This document shows positions 37,236-46,482 of a DNA stretch of 64,000 nt, piece after piece. The stretch lies in NCBI GenBank assembly GCA_041658565.1, contig JBAZZY010000006.1, positions 47,281-111,280 of the forward strand, read 5' to 3'. The first letter of the stretch is position 1. Each line of letters begins with the position of its first letter. A program made the position numbers and the translations under genes. The notes under the pieces are model-generated. The model made no database searches, was not told where the DNA came from, and saw only the letters and a program-made list of their open reading frames with translations. The stretch comes from Actinomycetota bacterium. GTDB taxonomy: Bacteria; Actinomycetota; AC-67.

Positions 37236-38503
37236 GCTTGATCGAGCTGGAGAACCTGCCCTTCTGCGCGGGGTGTTCGCATGAGTCGATCTTCCGCGGG
37301 CTCGCTGCCGGGTTGGAGCGCGCCGAACTCGGTCCCGACGACGTTATGGTCGTGAGCGACATCGGGTGCCAAGGAATTGCCGATCAGAAGATCAACCTGT
37401 CGACGTTTCACGGATTGCACGGGCGTTCGATCACCTACGCGACCGGAATCAAACTCGCACGCCCGCAGCTTCGTGTCGTGGTGCTTGTCGGCGACGGCGG
37501 GTGCGGGATCGGCGGCGGACACTTGATCAACGCGGCGCGTCGCAACATCGGCGTGTGCGTTGTGGTGTTCAACAATTTCAACTTCGGCATGACCGGCGGC
37601 CAGCATTCGGTCACTACGCCCTTGGGCGCGCTGACCGCGACGACACCTCAGGGCAACCTCGAGCGGCCGCTGGATCTTGTTCGTCTTGCCGAGGCGGCGG
37701 GTGCCGGTTTCGTGGCGCGGGTCACTGCGGCGGATCCCGATCTGCCCGACGTTATCGCGCAAGCGGTCGCGCACGACGGGTTTGCCCTCGTGGACGTCTG
37801 GGGAATCTGCACTGCGCACTACATGAAGCGCAACGACGAGCGAATGGCGCAGCTTTCCGAGCGCGCGCACGCGACGCCGGGGTACGGGATCGCGCGCCAC
37901 CACGACGGCGCGCGCGAGTTCTCTTCCGCGCTCGCGCGCGGGAGTGCTGCAGTGCCGCGACTTGAGGACTTCGCAGTGCCCGTCGAGTTCGTCTCGACGC
38001 TCGAGCGGCGAATGGGCGTCGTGCTTGCCGGAAGCGCTGGAATGCGTGTCGGGACGGCCGCTTCGATCATCGCGCGCGCCGCTGTGTTGTCCGGCTTGTA
38101 CGCAACACAAAAGAGCGTGATTCCGGTGACGGTGATGAAAGGGTTCTCGGTCGCCGAAGTGATCCTGTCGCCCGAGCCTATTGAGGACTTGCAGGTGCGC
38201 GCGCCCGACGTGCTCGTGATTTCGTCCGAGGACGGCGCGCGCAAGACGGTGTCGATGCACGCTACGGCGCGGCGAGTCTTGATCGAGCCGTCACTCGGCG
38301 CACTGGTCCCCGGGGCGACTTCGGTCGAGTTCCCCGGCGTCCGCGCGACGGAGTTGACGCTGGCGATGGCGGCCGCGGCCGTCGCCGAGGTGATCCCGGA
38401 AGATGCCGTCGCTGCGGCCGTCGAGCGATGGGGGCCGCCGCGAGGTCACGCGAAGATGATCGAGGCCGTGCGCGCCGGCTATCGCGGGATTGCATCGGCT
38501 TAG
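37232..38503 (+). CDS. 2-oxoacid:acceptor oxidoreductase, beta-gamma fusion subunit
   Basis: Protein of 423 residues. Residues 1-250 are the thiamine-diphosphate-binding beta subunit: LPFCAGCSHESIF, DIGCQG, GDGGCGIGGGHL and NFNFGMTGGQHS. Residues about 255-423 match the gamma subunit (GMRVGTAASIIARAAVLSGLYATQ, then FSVAEVILSPEPI), which binds CoA. The two are usually separate proteins or have gamma joined to alpha. The GTG start overlaps the alpha stop, with GGAGG upstream. No delta subunit with iron-sulfur clusters is encoded here, so an external ferredoxin is needed. Which 2-oxoacid is used (2-oxoglutarate, branched-chain or aromatic) cannot be told. Confidence 0.85.
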   Translation: MSLIELENLPFCAGCSHESIFRGLAAGLERAELGPDDVMVVSDIGCQGIADQKINLSTFHGLHGRSITYATGIKLARPQLRVVVLVGDGGCGIGGGHLINAARRNIGVCVVVFNNFNFGMTGGQHSVTTPLGALTATTPQGNLERPLDLVRLAEAAGAGFVARVTAADPDLPDVIAQAVAHDGFALVDVWGICTAHYMKRNDERMAQLSERAHATPGYGIARHHDGAREFSSALARGSAAVPRLEDFAVPVEFVSTLERRMGVVLAGSAGMRVGTAASIIARAAVLSGLYATQKSVIPVTVMKGFSVAEVILSPEPIEDLQVRAPDVLVISSEDGARKTVSMHATARRVLIEPSLGALVPGATSVEFPGVRATELTLAMAAAAVAEVIPEDAVAAAVERWGPPRGHAKMIEAVRAGYRGIASA

Positions 38504-38579
38504 CGGACGCGGCGATCCGGCTGCGCCGAGCCGCGTGTATCCTGCTGACTGAGTTGATTCCCTCGAAAAGGTGAGCATT

Positions 38580-40724
38580 TTGAGCCCTGATGATCACGTT
38601 CTAGACGACGATGCCCCCGTGTCCTCCTATTTGGCACGATTCGCAAGTCCCCGATCGATCGCGCTCGTCGGGGCGTCGAACAACCCGCTGAAGTGGGGAC
38701 ACCGCATTCTGTTTAACATCATTGAAGGCGCTTACGAAGGTCGCCTGTATCCGGTGAACCCGAAGGAAAGCGAGATCCTCGGCCTGAAGGCCTACCCCTC
38801 GGTGGCGGATCTGCCGGAGGTACCCGACGTAGCTTTGGTGTGCGTCCCGGCATCAGCGGCCGCCGACGCGCTCGAAGAGGCGGCGCAGGCCGGCGTGCGG
38901 GCCGTGGCGATGATCACCGCCGGCTTCGCCGAGACCGGCAACCAAGAGGCCGAATCGCGTCTGGTCGAGGTCGCGAACCGGTGGGGCCTTGCGATGGTGG
39001 GTCCGAACTCGATGGGGTTCTTCTCGGCGCGCGCACACGCGCGCGCGATGATGGCCTCACCGCGTCCCGAGCCCGGCGGCGTCGCATTCCTGTCTCAGAG
39101 TGGAAACGTCGGCAGCCAAGGCCTTGGTCGCGGCCACCTTCACGGGACCGGGTTCAGCTTGTTCTTCTCAGTGGGTAACGCGGCCACGCTTGATTGGGCC
39201 GACTACTTGGACTTCCTCACAGACGACGAGAAGACCCGCGTGATCGCGCTGTACATGGAAGGCGCGCACGACGGCGAGCGCCTTTTGCGAAGTCTGGCGC
39301 GCGCCGTCGCGGTGAAGCCGGTCGTGCTCACCAAGGGCGGGCGCACCGGCGAAGGATCGCGCGCGGCGCAGTCGCACACCGCGGCGCTTGCGACACCCGA
39401 GGTGTTGTTCGAAGGTGTCGTGAAGCAGTCGGGGGCGATCCTTAGCAACTCGATCGAGGAGATGATGGACGTCGCGACCGCGCTGGACGTCGCGCCGCTG
39501 CCGAAGGGATCCCGAGTCGGGATCATCACTTGGGGCGGCGGCTGGGGCGTGCTCGCGACCGACGCTTGCGTGGCCGCGGGTCTGGAAGTCCCTGCGCTGT
39601 CGGCCGAGACCGTTGCGGCGATCGACCAACTGCTGCCGCCGTACTGGAGCAAGGACAATCCGGTGGATCTGGTCGGCGGCTTGGACCACGCCGCGCACTT
39701 GGAAGTGCTGAACATCCTGGCGAGGGATCCCGGGTTCGACGCAATCCTCGTCCTCGGGCTGCTGAGTTCCACCGATCCTTACCTGGGAGACGGCACGGAT
39801 CTCGGCCTTGCCGCGTACAGGCAACTCGGCATCGAGACCGCCGAACGCTCCATCGCGCTTTCGCAGGAGACCGGCAAGCTGATTATCGGCGTGTCGCTCG
39901 GAGGGGTGGCTCCGCCACCGGAGGCGCTCGGCCGCTTGCCCGTGTACCACACGCCCGACCGCGCAGTGCTCGTGCTGGCGCGAATGGCCGAGCATGCGCA
40001 CGCGCTGGCGCGGATGGCCGAACCGCGGATCGAGTTCGAAGTAGATCGCGCGCGCGCCGCGGAGTTGCTCGCCGCAGTGCCGGCCGGTGCGTCGTTGTCC
40101 GAGCGCGAATCGCTGGAACTGCTGGGCGCGTACGGGATTCCTACGGTCGGTTGGGAGCTGTGCGAATCACTTGAAGGTGCTTCCGATGCGGCCGCGCGCC
40201 TCGGATTCCCCGTCGTCGCGAAGGCTTGCGGACGCGGAATCGCGCACAAGACCGAACGCGGGCTCGTTGTTGCCGGGATCCGCAATCCGGAGGAACTCGC
40301 GCGCGCCTGGGAGACGCTGCACGCGCGCCTGGGGGACGATGCTGCGGAGGGGATCCTGGTGCAGGCGATGCTGTCGTCGGCGCGCGAGTTCACCGTCGGC
40401 CTGTTGCGCGATCCGGTGTTCGGGCCGTGTGTGATGTTCGGACAGGGCGGCATCTTCGCCGAAGCGGCGCGCGACGTGTCCTTCCGCACGGCCGACCTGT
40501 CAATCGCCGATGCGCGCGAGATGATCTCGCAGGTGCGCGCGAGCGCGCTGCTGGGTCCGCTGCGCGGTGAACCAGCGGTGGACGTCGAGGTGCTCGCCGG
40601 AATGCTTGTGCGGCTCGGACGGCTCGGCGTGGACTTCCCGCAGATCGCGGAAATCGACGTCAACCCGGTGCTTGTTCCGGCGGGATCCCCCTCGGCCGTG
40701 GACGCCTTGGTGGTAACGCGGTAG
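38580..40724 (+). CDS. ADP-forming acyl-CoA (acetate-CoA ligase-like) synthetase
   Basis: Protein of 714 residues joining all parts of the NDP-forming acyl-CoA synthetases: CoA-binding Rossmann domain (RSIALVGASNNPLKWG), two ligase domains with the phosphorylated histidine in QSHTAALATP (about residue 265), and a C-terminal ATP-grasp domain (about 500-714, GFPVVAKACGRGIAHKTERG). It lacks the GNAT domain of Pat-type acetyltransferases, so it is more likely an enzyme making ATP and acid from acyl-CoA, or the reverse. The frame also has GTG at 38571, but AAGGTGAG at 38568 places the ribosome at TTG 38580. It follows the 2-oxoacid oxidoreductase genes in the same direction, 76 bases away. Confidence 0.85.
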   Translation: MSPDDHVLDDDAPVSSYLARFASPRSIALVGASNNPLKWGHRILFNIIEGAYEGRLYPVNPKESEILGLKAYPSVADLPEVPDVALVCVPASAAADALEEAAQAGVRAVAMITAGFAETGNQEAESRLVEVANRWGLAMVGPNSMGFFSARAHARAMMASPRPEPGGVAFLSQSGNVGSQGLGRGHLHGTGFSLFFSVGNAATLDWADYLDFLTDDEKTRVIALYMEGAHDGERLLRSLARAVAVKPVVLTKGGRTGEGSRAAQSHTAALATPEVLFEGVVKQSGAILSNSIEEMMDVATALDVAPLPKGSRVGIITWGGGWGVLATDACVAAGLEVPALSAETVAAIDQLLPPYWSKDNPVDLVGGLDHAAHLEVLNILARDPGFDAILVLGLLSSTDPYLGDGTDLGLAAYRQLGIETAERSIALSQETGKLIIGVSLGGVAPPPEALGRLPVYHTPDRAVLVLARMAEHAHALARMAEPRIEFEVDRARAAELLAAVPAGASLSERESLELLGAYGIPTVGWELCESLEGASDAAARLGFPVVAKACGRGIAHKTERGLVVAGIRNPEELARAWETLHARLGDDAAEGILVQAMLSSAREFTVGLLRDPVFGPCVMFGQGGIFAEAARDVSFRTADLSIADAREMISQVRASALLGPLRGEPAVDVEVLAGMLVRLGRLGVDFPQIAEIDVNPVLVPAGSPSAVDALVVTR

Positions 40725-40764
40725 ACGGGTCGCACCCGTCCGACCGCAATGCGAATATGGCGCT

Positions 40765-41319
40765 GTGATTTCGGAGTCGGAGTTTGCCGCGATCCTCGCG
40801 GCCGCCGCGCGCGCGGACGAGGACGCATGGCGCGCGCTCTACGAGGATCTGTCGCCGGCCGTTCTCGGCTACCTTCGTGCGCAGGGTGCCTTCGAGCCGG
40901 AGGATCTCCTCGGAGAGGTGTTCGTCGATGTGGTGCGGAACATCCCTCGGTTCTCGGGGAATTCGCGTAAGTTCCGCTCCTGGGTCTTCGTCATCGCGCA
41001 CCATCGTCTCGAGCAAGAGCGACGGAGCCGTAGTCGCCGCCCGTCGGAGCCCGCCGGATTGGATCCGCGCCCGGACGCTGCCGCCGGCGATGTGGGAGAA
41101 GAGGCGATTGCGGCGCTGGAAGCCCGACGTGTGCGCGCGCTGTTGGACGGACTTCCCGAGGGGCAGAGATCCGTTCTGCTGCTTCGGATTCTCGGGGACC
41201 TGACGGTGGCGGAAGTCGCGCGGATTACCGGCCGGCGGAGAGGGGCGGTCAAGGCCTTGCAACGCCGTGGTTTGGCGGCCGTCCGGCGGGCGATCGAGGC
41301 CGAGGGCGTACCCTTTTAG
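40765..41319 (+). CDS. ECF-type RNA polymerase sigma factor
   Basis: Protein of 184 residues. Region 2 is seen in LSPAVLGYLRAQGAFEPEDLLGEVFVDVVRNIPRFSG and FRSWVFVIAHHRL, and region 4 in LPEGQRSVLLLRILGDLTVAEVARITGRRRGAVKALQRRGLAAVR. It directs RNA polymerase to a small stress or envelope regulon. The GTG start is 40 bases after the synthetase gene; ATATGG close upstream may be a -10. The next gene encodes a membrane-anchored DUF5667 protein, the usual partner of such sigma factors in actinobacteria. Confidence 0.87.
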   Translation: MISESEFAAILAAAARADEDAWRALYEDLSPAVLGYLRAQGAFEPEDLLGEVFVDVVRNIPRFSGNSRKFRSWVFVIAHHRLEQERRSRSRRPSEPAGLDPRPDAAAGDVGEEAIAALEARRVRALLDGLPEGQRSVLLLRILGDLTVAEVARITGRRRGAVKALQRRGLAAVRRAIEAEGVPF

Positions 41320-41342
41320 GGGAATCCGGCGGTAACAGAGAC

Positions 41343-42140
41343 ATGAAGACCACACGTGAGCCTCAAGGGAACGATCCGACGGAGTTCAGCGGACTCGTGC
41401 GACGCGTGTTCTTGCGTGTACCGTCCGCGGATGTCGCCGAAGCGCATTTGTCGGAGATGCGTCTGGCCGCTGGGAAGTCGGTGCGTCCGGTGTCTCCGCT
41501 GTTCCGGCACCGTCGCCGCATTGCGGTCTTGGCGGCTGCGGCTACGTTCATGCTGGCCGGATCCGGTGTCGCGGTCGCGGCGGACACCGCCGTCCCCGGG
41601 GATTCGTTGTACGGGGTCGATCGCGCGATTGAGCGTCTGCAATTGGCGATGGCGCGATCACCGGAATCCGAGGTCAACACGCATCTGGCACAGGCGGCTG
41701 AACGGCTTGGCGAGATCGACGTGCTGCGCGCGCGCGGCCGACAGGATCGCATCGGGCGCGCGACTTCCGACCTCGCCCGCTCAGAGGACCGAGCCCTGGC
41801 CTCTGCGCAAAAGGCCATCGGAAAGGATTTCGAGGCTCTGCATGCCCACGTGCTCGAAATGATTGGAAAGCACGTGACGCGTTTGGGCGAAGTGCGCGCG
41901 CGCCTGGAGGCGTCCGGACATGCGAGCCCGAACGCGCTGCAAGCGTTGGAGCGCGCCATGGAGAACGGCGCCAAGGCCGCCGGCAAGGTTCATCAGGGGC
42001 GTTCGGGCGACGCGTCCGGAGCGCCTGGGAACTCGGGCGAGCACAGGCGCGACGACAACCCCGGTACCGAAATGCGCCGCGGTCCCGTCGCGCCCGCGGG
42101 GTCCCCGCGCACGGCGCGGGGACGGATTCGAAGTTCGTAG
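41343..42140 (+). CDS. DUF5667 membrane protein, probable sigma-factor partner
   Basis: Protein of 265 residues with one membrane helix (about 60-78, IAVLAAAATFMLAGSGVAVA) after a cytoplasmic N-terminus containing DVAEAHLSEM. Outside, AVPGDSLYGVDRAIERLQLAMA followed by a long charged helix is the DUF5667 pattern. The C-terminal 60 residues are glycine-, arginine- and proline-rich and probably disordered. By position, 23 bases after an ECF sigma gene, it may hold or report to the sigma factor; no standard anti-sigma zinc motif (HxxxCxxC) is present. The function is inference. Confidence 0.75.
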   Translation: MKTTREPQGNDPTEFSGLVRRVFLRVPSADVAEAHLSEMRLAAGKSVRPVSPLFRHRRRIAVLAAAATFMLAGSGVAVAADTAVPGDSLYGVDRAIERLQLAMARSPESEVNTHLAQAAERLGEIDVLRARGRQDRIGRATSDLARSEDRALASAQKAIGKDFEALHAHVLEMIGKHVTRLGEVRARLEASGHASPNALQALERAMENGAKAAGKVHQGRSGDASGAPGNSGEHRRDDNPGTEMRRGPVAPAGSPRTARGRIRSS

Positions 42141-42172
42141 TTTCGGCGCCGGATTCCGCGCAGCGTGGAGGC

Positions 42173-43030
42173 TTAGGCCAGGCCGAGGTTCTTGAGGATC
42201 TCTGTCGGGGTCTGGGAACGGTTGAGCGAGTAGAGGTGTAGCCCCGGCGCATGTTCGCGGATCAAGCGTTCGCACAGTGACGTTGCGACTTCGACGCCGA
42301 GCGCGCGCACGGCCTCGGGATCTCCTTCGACCGCGTCGAGGCGCGCGTTGAGCTCGTCGGGAATGATCGCATGGTTCATCGCGGCCATTCGGCGCGCGCC
42401 GGCCACGTTGATGATCGGCATCACTCCCGGCAGCACGGGCTTGGTGCACCCCAACGTTGCGAGTTCGTCGATCATCCGCAAGTAGTCGTCCGCGTCGAAG
42501 AAGAACTGCGTCACGGCGAAGTCGGAGCGCTCGAGTTTCGCGGCGAGGTGGCGGCGATCAGCGTCACGGTCTCCACCCGAGCGCGGGTGCAGTTCGGGGT
42601 GAGCCGCGACTCCAACGCAGAAGTCGCCCGACGTGCGAATGAGTTCCACCAACTCCAGCGCGTAGGTGAAATCGCCGCCTGGTGGCGGCGCGTCGGCTGG
42701 GGGATCTCCCGCGAGCGCCAGGATGTTGGTCACGCCGGCTGCGCGGTATTGGGTCAGGATCTCGAGGATCTCGGCCTTCGTGTGTCCGACGCACGTGAGG
42801 TGCGCCATCGCGGGGAAGTCATAGCGGTTGTCGATGTCGATCACGAGGTCACGCGTGCGGTCCCGCGTGGAACCAAGGGCGCCGTAGGTGACCGATACGA
42901 ACGACGGCTGCAGCGGTGCGAGTTCGTCCAACGCGCGCCGCAACTGCTCTTCCATCTCGGGCGTCTTCGGCGGGAAGAACTCGAACGAGATCGTCGGTCC
43001 GCGTTCGAGAAGTGATCTGATATCGGTCAT
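42173..43030 (-). CDS. metF: 5,10-methylenetetrahydrofolate reductase
   Basis: FAD enzyme of 285 residues that makes 5-methyl-THF for methionine synthesis. The signature residues are seen in ISFEFFPPKT (catalytic glutamate), FVSVTYGALGSTRDRT (FAD loop) and GVAAHPELHP. Length is normal for bacterial MetF. The ATG at 43030 is chosen as the N-terminus of the family; the frame open to 43489 would overlap the opposite gene. No SAM or cobalamin riboswitch is visible in the 150 bases upstream. It is divergent from a secreted hydrolase gene. Confidence 0.92.
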   Translation of the reverse strand: MTDIRSLLERGPTISFEFFPPKTPEMEEQLRRALDELAPLQPSFVSVTYGALGSTRDRTRDLVIDIDNRYDFPAMAHLTCVGHTKAEILEILTQYRAAGVTNILALAGDPPADAPPPGGDFTYALELVELIRTSGDFCVGVAAHPELHPRSGGDRDADRRHLAAKLERSDFAVTQFFFDADDYLRMIDELATLGCTKPVLPGVMPIINVAGARRMAAMNHAIIPDELNARLDAVEGDPEAVRALGVEVATSLCERLIREHAPGLHLYSLNRSQTPTEILKNLGLA

Positions 43031-43184
43031 GGCGCCGGGATGCGCGCGCGCGCCGGGGTCGATTTGGGCATGCGCAAACGGTACACCATGGCGCGCGCGC
43101 GCCGGAAGGAATGCCGGCCTTGTGCGACGAAGTTCTCCCCGCTTCGAAGATACCGAGGGCCGGGAAGCCCCGCGAGGAGGGAAT

Positions 43185-44930
43185 GTGAAGCGCACCCTGT
43201 TGATGCTTTTCATCGTTGCTGCGTGTGCTACGCCGGTGGGAGGCCGAGCGAGTGCCTGCGTCGAGACCCCGCGGCCGGACTCCGCGAATCCCGTTCTCGC
43301 GCAGCAGCGCGCGCAATTCGGGTTCCACGATGAGGAACTCGTTCTCTGCTCACCCGGGTTCACGGAGCCGGTGCATCTTGCCGCGCGTCTGTGGGTTCCT
43401 GATGCTTGTGTCGGCGGCGATTGCCCCGCCGTACTCATCGCGCACGGCTTCGGGTTCTCCAAGGAGGCGACCGTCGCCGACATGTACAACGCGGTCGGCA
43501 GAGGCCTGGTTGTGCTGAGCTATGACGTGCGAGGACAGGGGGCCTCGGGAGGCCAATCTGCGTTCCTTCAACGGGATGACGTCGCCGACCAAGCTGCAGT
43601 GCTTGCGTGGATGTACCGCGAACTGGCCCCTACCAAGGTCGCCGTTTACGGCGTGTCGCAGGGAGGATGGCTCGCGATGGTCGCGGCAATCTACAACTGC
43701 GGCTCCTCGCGCGCAGCGAGTTTCGACCTAAGTGTTCCGTGCGATGAGGGCGGCAGGTGGGTTGACGCCGTCGTGCCGATGCAGGGCCCGACTCGGTTCG
43801 AGGGTGACGGCACCTGCTCGACATTTCTGCTCCAAGCGATTCCGATGTCGCGCGGGAACACGCGACTGACCGATGCGGCCGCCGGGTGCATAGCCGACGG
43901 CTCGCATCCCGAGGGATCGATCATCCTGGATCTGACTCCCGGGCTGGATGCAATCGATGTCCCTGTGTACTTCGTCACGAGTTTCATGGACCGCTTGGTG
44001 CTTCCCCAGTTGGTGACCGAGGCGTACGAGCACATGCGTGCGCGCGGCGCGTCCGCCGAAGATCCCTACGCGCAGGATGTTCGGATGCTGATCTCCAACG
44101 ACGGTCACGGCGACGTCGGTGGCAATTTCGCGGTGCTCGACGAGGTCTTCGCTTGGATTGCTCGGGCGCTCGCGGGTCAGTCGCACCCGAACGAGGCTCC
44201 GATCGCCGTCGCGCAGGAGTGGGGGGCCAATCGTTTCCGGCTCGAGGCCGCGTGGCCGATTCCGGGCACGACCGACCAGGTGCGGCTCCTGTCGCGCAGC
44301 GGCAGCGACGCGACTGGAGCCCTGGTCGTGGACTCGCCGGCCGGCGAGGCAGAACCGCTCTTCAACGTGCCTAATGCATCCAGCCCGCCCGGCGTGCCGT
44401 TCGTCGGCTCGATGCTGCGAACCCAGGGCTCCCAAGGCCGACCCGGCATGCGACTCGTGTACTTCACCGATCCGATGCCGGACACGATCGAGATCACCGG
44501 TCTTCCCGAGGCGTCGGTATGGGTGTCGTCGTCGAACGCCGCCGGCGTGGGAGAGGGACAGATTCACGTGTCGCTGGCGGAAGTAACGCCGGCGGGAGAC
44601 GTGACGGAGTTCGCGCGCGGCCGTCGCGGCGTGCGGGGTTTGGGTGCGAACCCGCGGGAGGTAATCGTGCCTCTCACCGTGTCCGGTCATCGGATTGATG
44701 TCGGAAACCGGCTGATGTTGGCCATTTCGCCGTCGGATGTGGGTGAAGCCGTGCCGGCGCGCACGACAGACACGATGTTCGTGCACCACGACGCCTCGGC
44801 GCCGTCGGGGATCCGGTTCTCGACGGTGCCCGTCGATCGTTCACTTCCGCCGGGCGATGCCCCGTCCGGGGCAGCCTTCACTGAGAACCCCACCGGCGCG
44901 ATCTGCGCGGCGCTGCGGCTTCCCTGCTGA
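43185..44930 (+). CDS. CocE/X-Pro dipeptidyl-peptidase-like hydrolase, probable lipoprotein
   Basis: Protein of 581 residues. A short signal sequence with a possible lipobox (IVAAC, residues 10-14) suggests a lipid anchor. The alpha/beta-hydrolase domain has the nucleophile elbow GVSQGGW (about residue 155), and NDGHGDV carries the histidine; an inserted helical region follows the elbow. The C-terminal part (about 370-575) is the jelly-roll domain of CocE and X-Pro dipeptidyl peptidases (VYFTDPMPDTIEITGLPEAS). It would act on esters or peptides outside the cell. The GTG at 43185 follows GAGGAGGGA; the frame open from 42888 runs antisense over metF and is ignored. Confidence 0.83.
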   Translation: MKRTLLMLFIVAACATPVGGRASACVETPRPDSANPVLAQQRAQFGFHDEELVLCSPGFTEPVHLAARLWVPDACVGGDCPAVLIAHGFGFSKEATVADMYNAVGRGLVVLSYDVRGQGASGGQSAFLQRDDVADQAAVLAWMYRELAPTKVAVYGVSQGGWLAMVAAIYNCGSSRAASFDLSVPCDEGGRWVDAVVPMQGPTRFEGDGTCSTFLLQAIPMSRGNTRLTDAAAGCIADGSHPEGSIILDLTPGLDAIDVPVYFVTSFMDRLVLPQLVTEAYEHMRARGASAEDPYAQDVRMLISNDGHGDVGGNFAVLDEVFAWIARALAGQSHPNEAPIAVAQEWGANRFRLEAAWPIPGTTDQVRLLSRSGSDATGALVVDSPAGEAEPLFNVPNASSPPGVPFVGSMLRTQGSQGRPGMRLVYFTDPMPDTIEITGLPEASVWVSSSNAAGVGEGQIHVSLAEVTPAGDVTEFARGRRGVRGLGANPREVIVPLTVSGHRIDVGNRLMLAISPSDVGEAVPARTTDTMFVHHDASAPSGIRFSTVPVDRSLPPGDAPSGAAFTENPTGAICAALRLPC

Positions 44931-45023
44931 GTCGTCCCCGCCGACCGCCGAATCGGGGGCTATGAAGCGGTTGGCTTTTCTGGAAGGATGTGCGGAACAG
45001 GCGTCCGAAGGAGGGGGAGCGAG

Positions 45024-45233
45024 ATGGCAGAGAGCATCTATCGCGTTACCGAGGTAATCGGCACCAGCGATATGTCGTGGGAAGCAGCCGTCAAGAACGC
45101 CGTCGAGACCGCGGCCAAGACGCTTCGGGACCTTCGCATCGGCGAGGTCGTGAAGTTCGACGTCACGATCGAGGACGGCAAGGTCACCGCCTACCGCGCG
45201 CGCGTCAGTATTTCGTTCAAGTACGAGGGCTAA
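45024..45233 (+). CDS. Dodecin, flavin-storage protein
   Basis: Complete dodecin of 69 residues: YRVTEVIGTSDMSWEAAVKN with the flavin-stacking tryptophan, AKTLRDLRIGEVVKFD, and the C-terminal strand YRARVSISFKYEG. Twelve copies form a hollow shell that binds pairs of riboflavin, FMN or FAD and protects them from light damage. The ATG at 45024 follows GGAGGGGGAG; the frame open from 44988 is longer but unlike the family. It is convergent with the GDPD gene. Confidence 0.92.
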   Translation: MAESIYRVTEVIGTSDMSWEAAVKNAVETAAKTLRDLRIGEVVKFDVTIEDGKVTAYRARVSISFKYEG

Positions 45234-45240
45234 CCACAAC

Positions 45241-46320
45241 TCACAACGCCGACGGCAATGCGGAGTCGTCGCCGGCGAAGACGACGGACTCCCAGTCCTG
45301 CGGCAGTGCGACGCACCCGCCGCGCGCGGTCTGAATCGGCGAGCCGTCGACCTCGAGTGTCTTTCCGGGGAGCCCGAGTCCGCGATTGCCGACCAAGCAC
45401 GCGCGCGCCCCGTCAAGGGTGATCGAGGTTGCGACCGGTCGGTCGAGCACGGCGACCGCGACGTCGGGGTTGTTCACCATCGCGCCGTCGGCGCCGATGT
45501 CGCGCGCGAACGCGAGGTCGCCGGCCTCGGAACCGGTGACGTCTCCCTGATACACGTTCGGCTGCACGAACCCGCACGCATCGTGGATCGCGGCGATCGC
45601 CTCCGGTGGGAAGTTGGGCAAGGACGAGCCGAACCACTGGTACTCCGTACCGAGGGCGAACAGAGCCGCGGGCGGCGTGTCTTCGTACTGGCTGTTGAAC
45701 ATCACTGTGGCGTCCGGCGCCACGGCCAGGATCTGCTCGGTACGTCCGGGAACGTACGGTTGGAAGATCGACCGCTCGATGATGCCGGGGTACTGCGAGG
45801 CGAGCAGCGCGACGCCCGCTGCGTTGGCGACCGTTTCCTTTAGGTCGAAGCTAATGCCGACGTCGTGCTTGCTCGCGAGCGCGAGCACCTCCTCAAGTCC
45901 GGGAACGTAGGTCGGGTCGTACTCGGTGCCGCGCCACCCGTCGTTGTCGGCCGCGTTCAGCGCGGTGACCTCGTCGTAGGTCATCAGCGGAATCAGTCCG
46001 CTGCCGTTGGTCTTGTCGTCGACCTCATAGTCGTGCAGCACGACCCAGCGTCCGTCGAGAGTTTGCTGGACGTCCACCTCGATCATGTCGAGCCCGTAGG
46101 CGATCGCATACTCAAACGCCGGGATGGTGTCCTCCGGCGCGAGATTCGCAGCCCCACGGTGGACGGTGATGCGCATGTGCTCGAGACCGGCGTCCGGCGT
46201 GCCGACGTCGCTCCACCGCGCGGGGTTCGGAGTCCGGTCGCACGCACCGGGCGCCGCCGGAGCGCCGACGGAAACCGCGAGCGTTGTTGCCGCGGCGAGA
46301 AAGATCTTCAGGATTCGCAT
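45241..46320 (-). CDS. Secreted glycerophosphodiester phosphodiesterase
   Basis: Protein of 359 residues with a Sec signal peptide (IFLAAATTLAVSVGAPAAPG, cleavage near residue 25). The GDPD domain shows VHRGAANLAPEDTIPAFEYAI (catalytic histidine and arginine; the usual ENT is EDT here), EVDVQQT with the metal ligands, and VLHDYEVDDKTNG with the second histidine. About 60 C-terminal residues form an extra region with a cysteine pair. It cleaves glycerophosphodiesters to glycerol 3-phosphate and an alcohol outside the membrane. The ATG at 46320 gives the signal directly. Confidence 0.87.
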   Translation of the reverse strand: MRILKIFLAAATTLAVSVGAPAAPGACDRTPNPARWSDVGTPDAGLEHMRITVHRGAANLAPEDTIPAFEYAIAYGLDMIEVDVQQTLDGRWVVLHDYEVDDKTNGSGLIPLMTYDEVTALNAADNDGWRGTEYDPTYVPGLEEVLALASKHDVGISFDLKETVANAAGVALLASQYPGIIERSIFQPYVPGRTEQILAVAPDATVMFNSQYEDTPPAALFALGTEYQWFGSSLPNFPPEAIAAIHDACGFVQPNVYQGDVTGSEAGDLAFARDIGADGAMVNNPDVAVAVLDRPVATSITLDGARACLVGNRGLGLPGKTLEVDGSPIQTARGGCVALPQDWESVVFAGDDSALPSAL

Positions 46321-46482
46321 GCACCGAGGTTTCGCCCGCGACGGCCAAAAACCTCTTTGCGATCGGATCGGGCAAGTCGCTGGGGAGCTAGCGTGCGGGT
46401 TTTGTCTGCGGAGCCGCGTAGCGGGCCGACGAGTTGGAGGGCTTGTTGCCAATGTGCCTCTTCCGGTAGAACTGGGATCACG

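Noticed and set aside
42888..43184. N-terminal extension of the CocE-type hydrolase over metF
   Set aside because: The stretch is antisense to the catalytic part of MetF; the signal sequence and a strong ribosome-binding site place the start at 43185.
42890..43190. SAM or cobalamin riboswitch upstream of metF
   Set aside because: No conserved core or suitable long leader could be found between 43030 and 43185.
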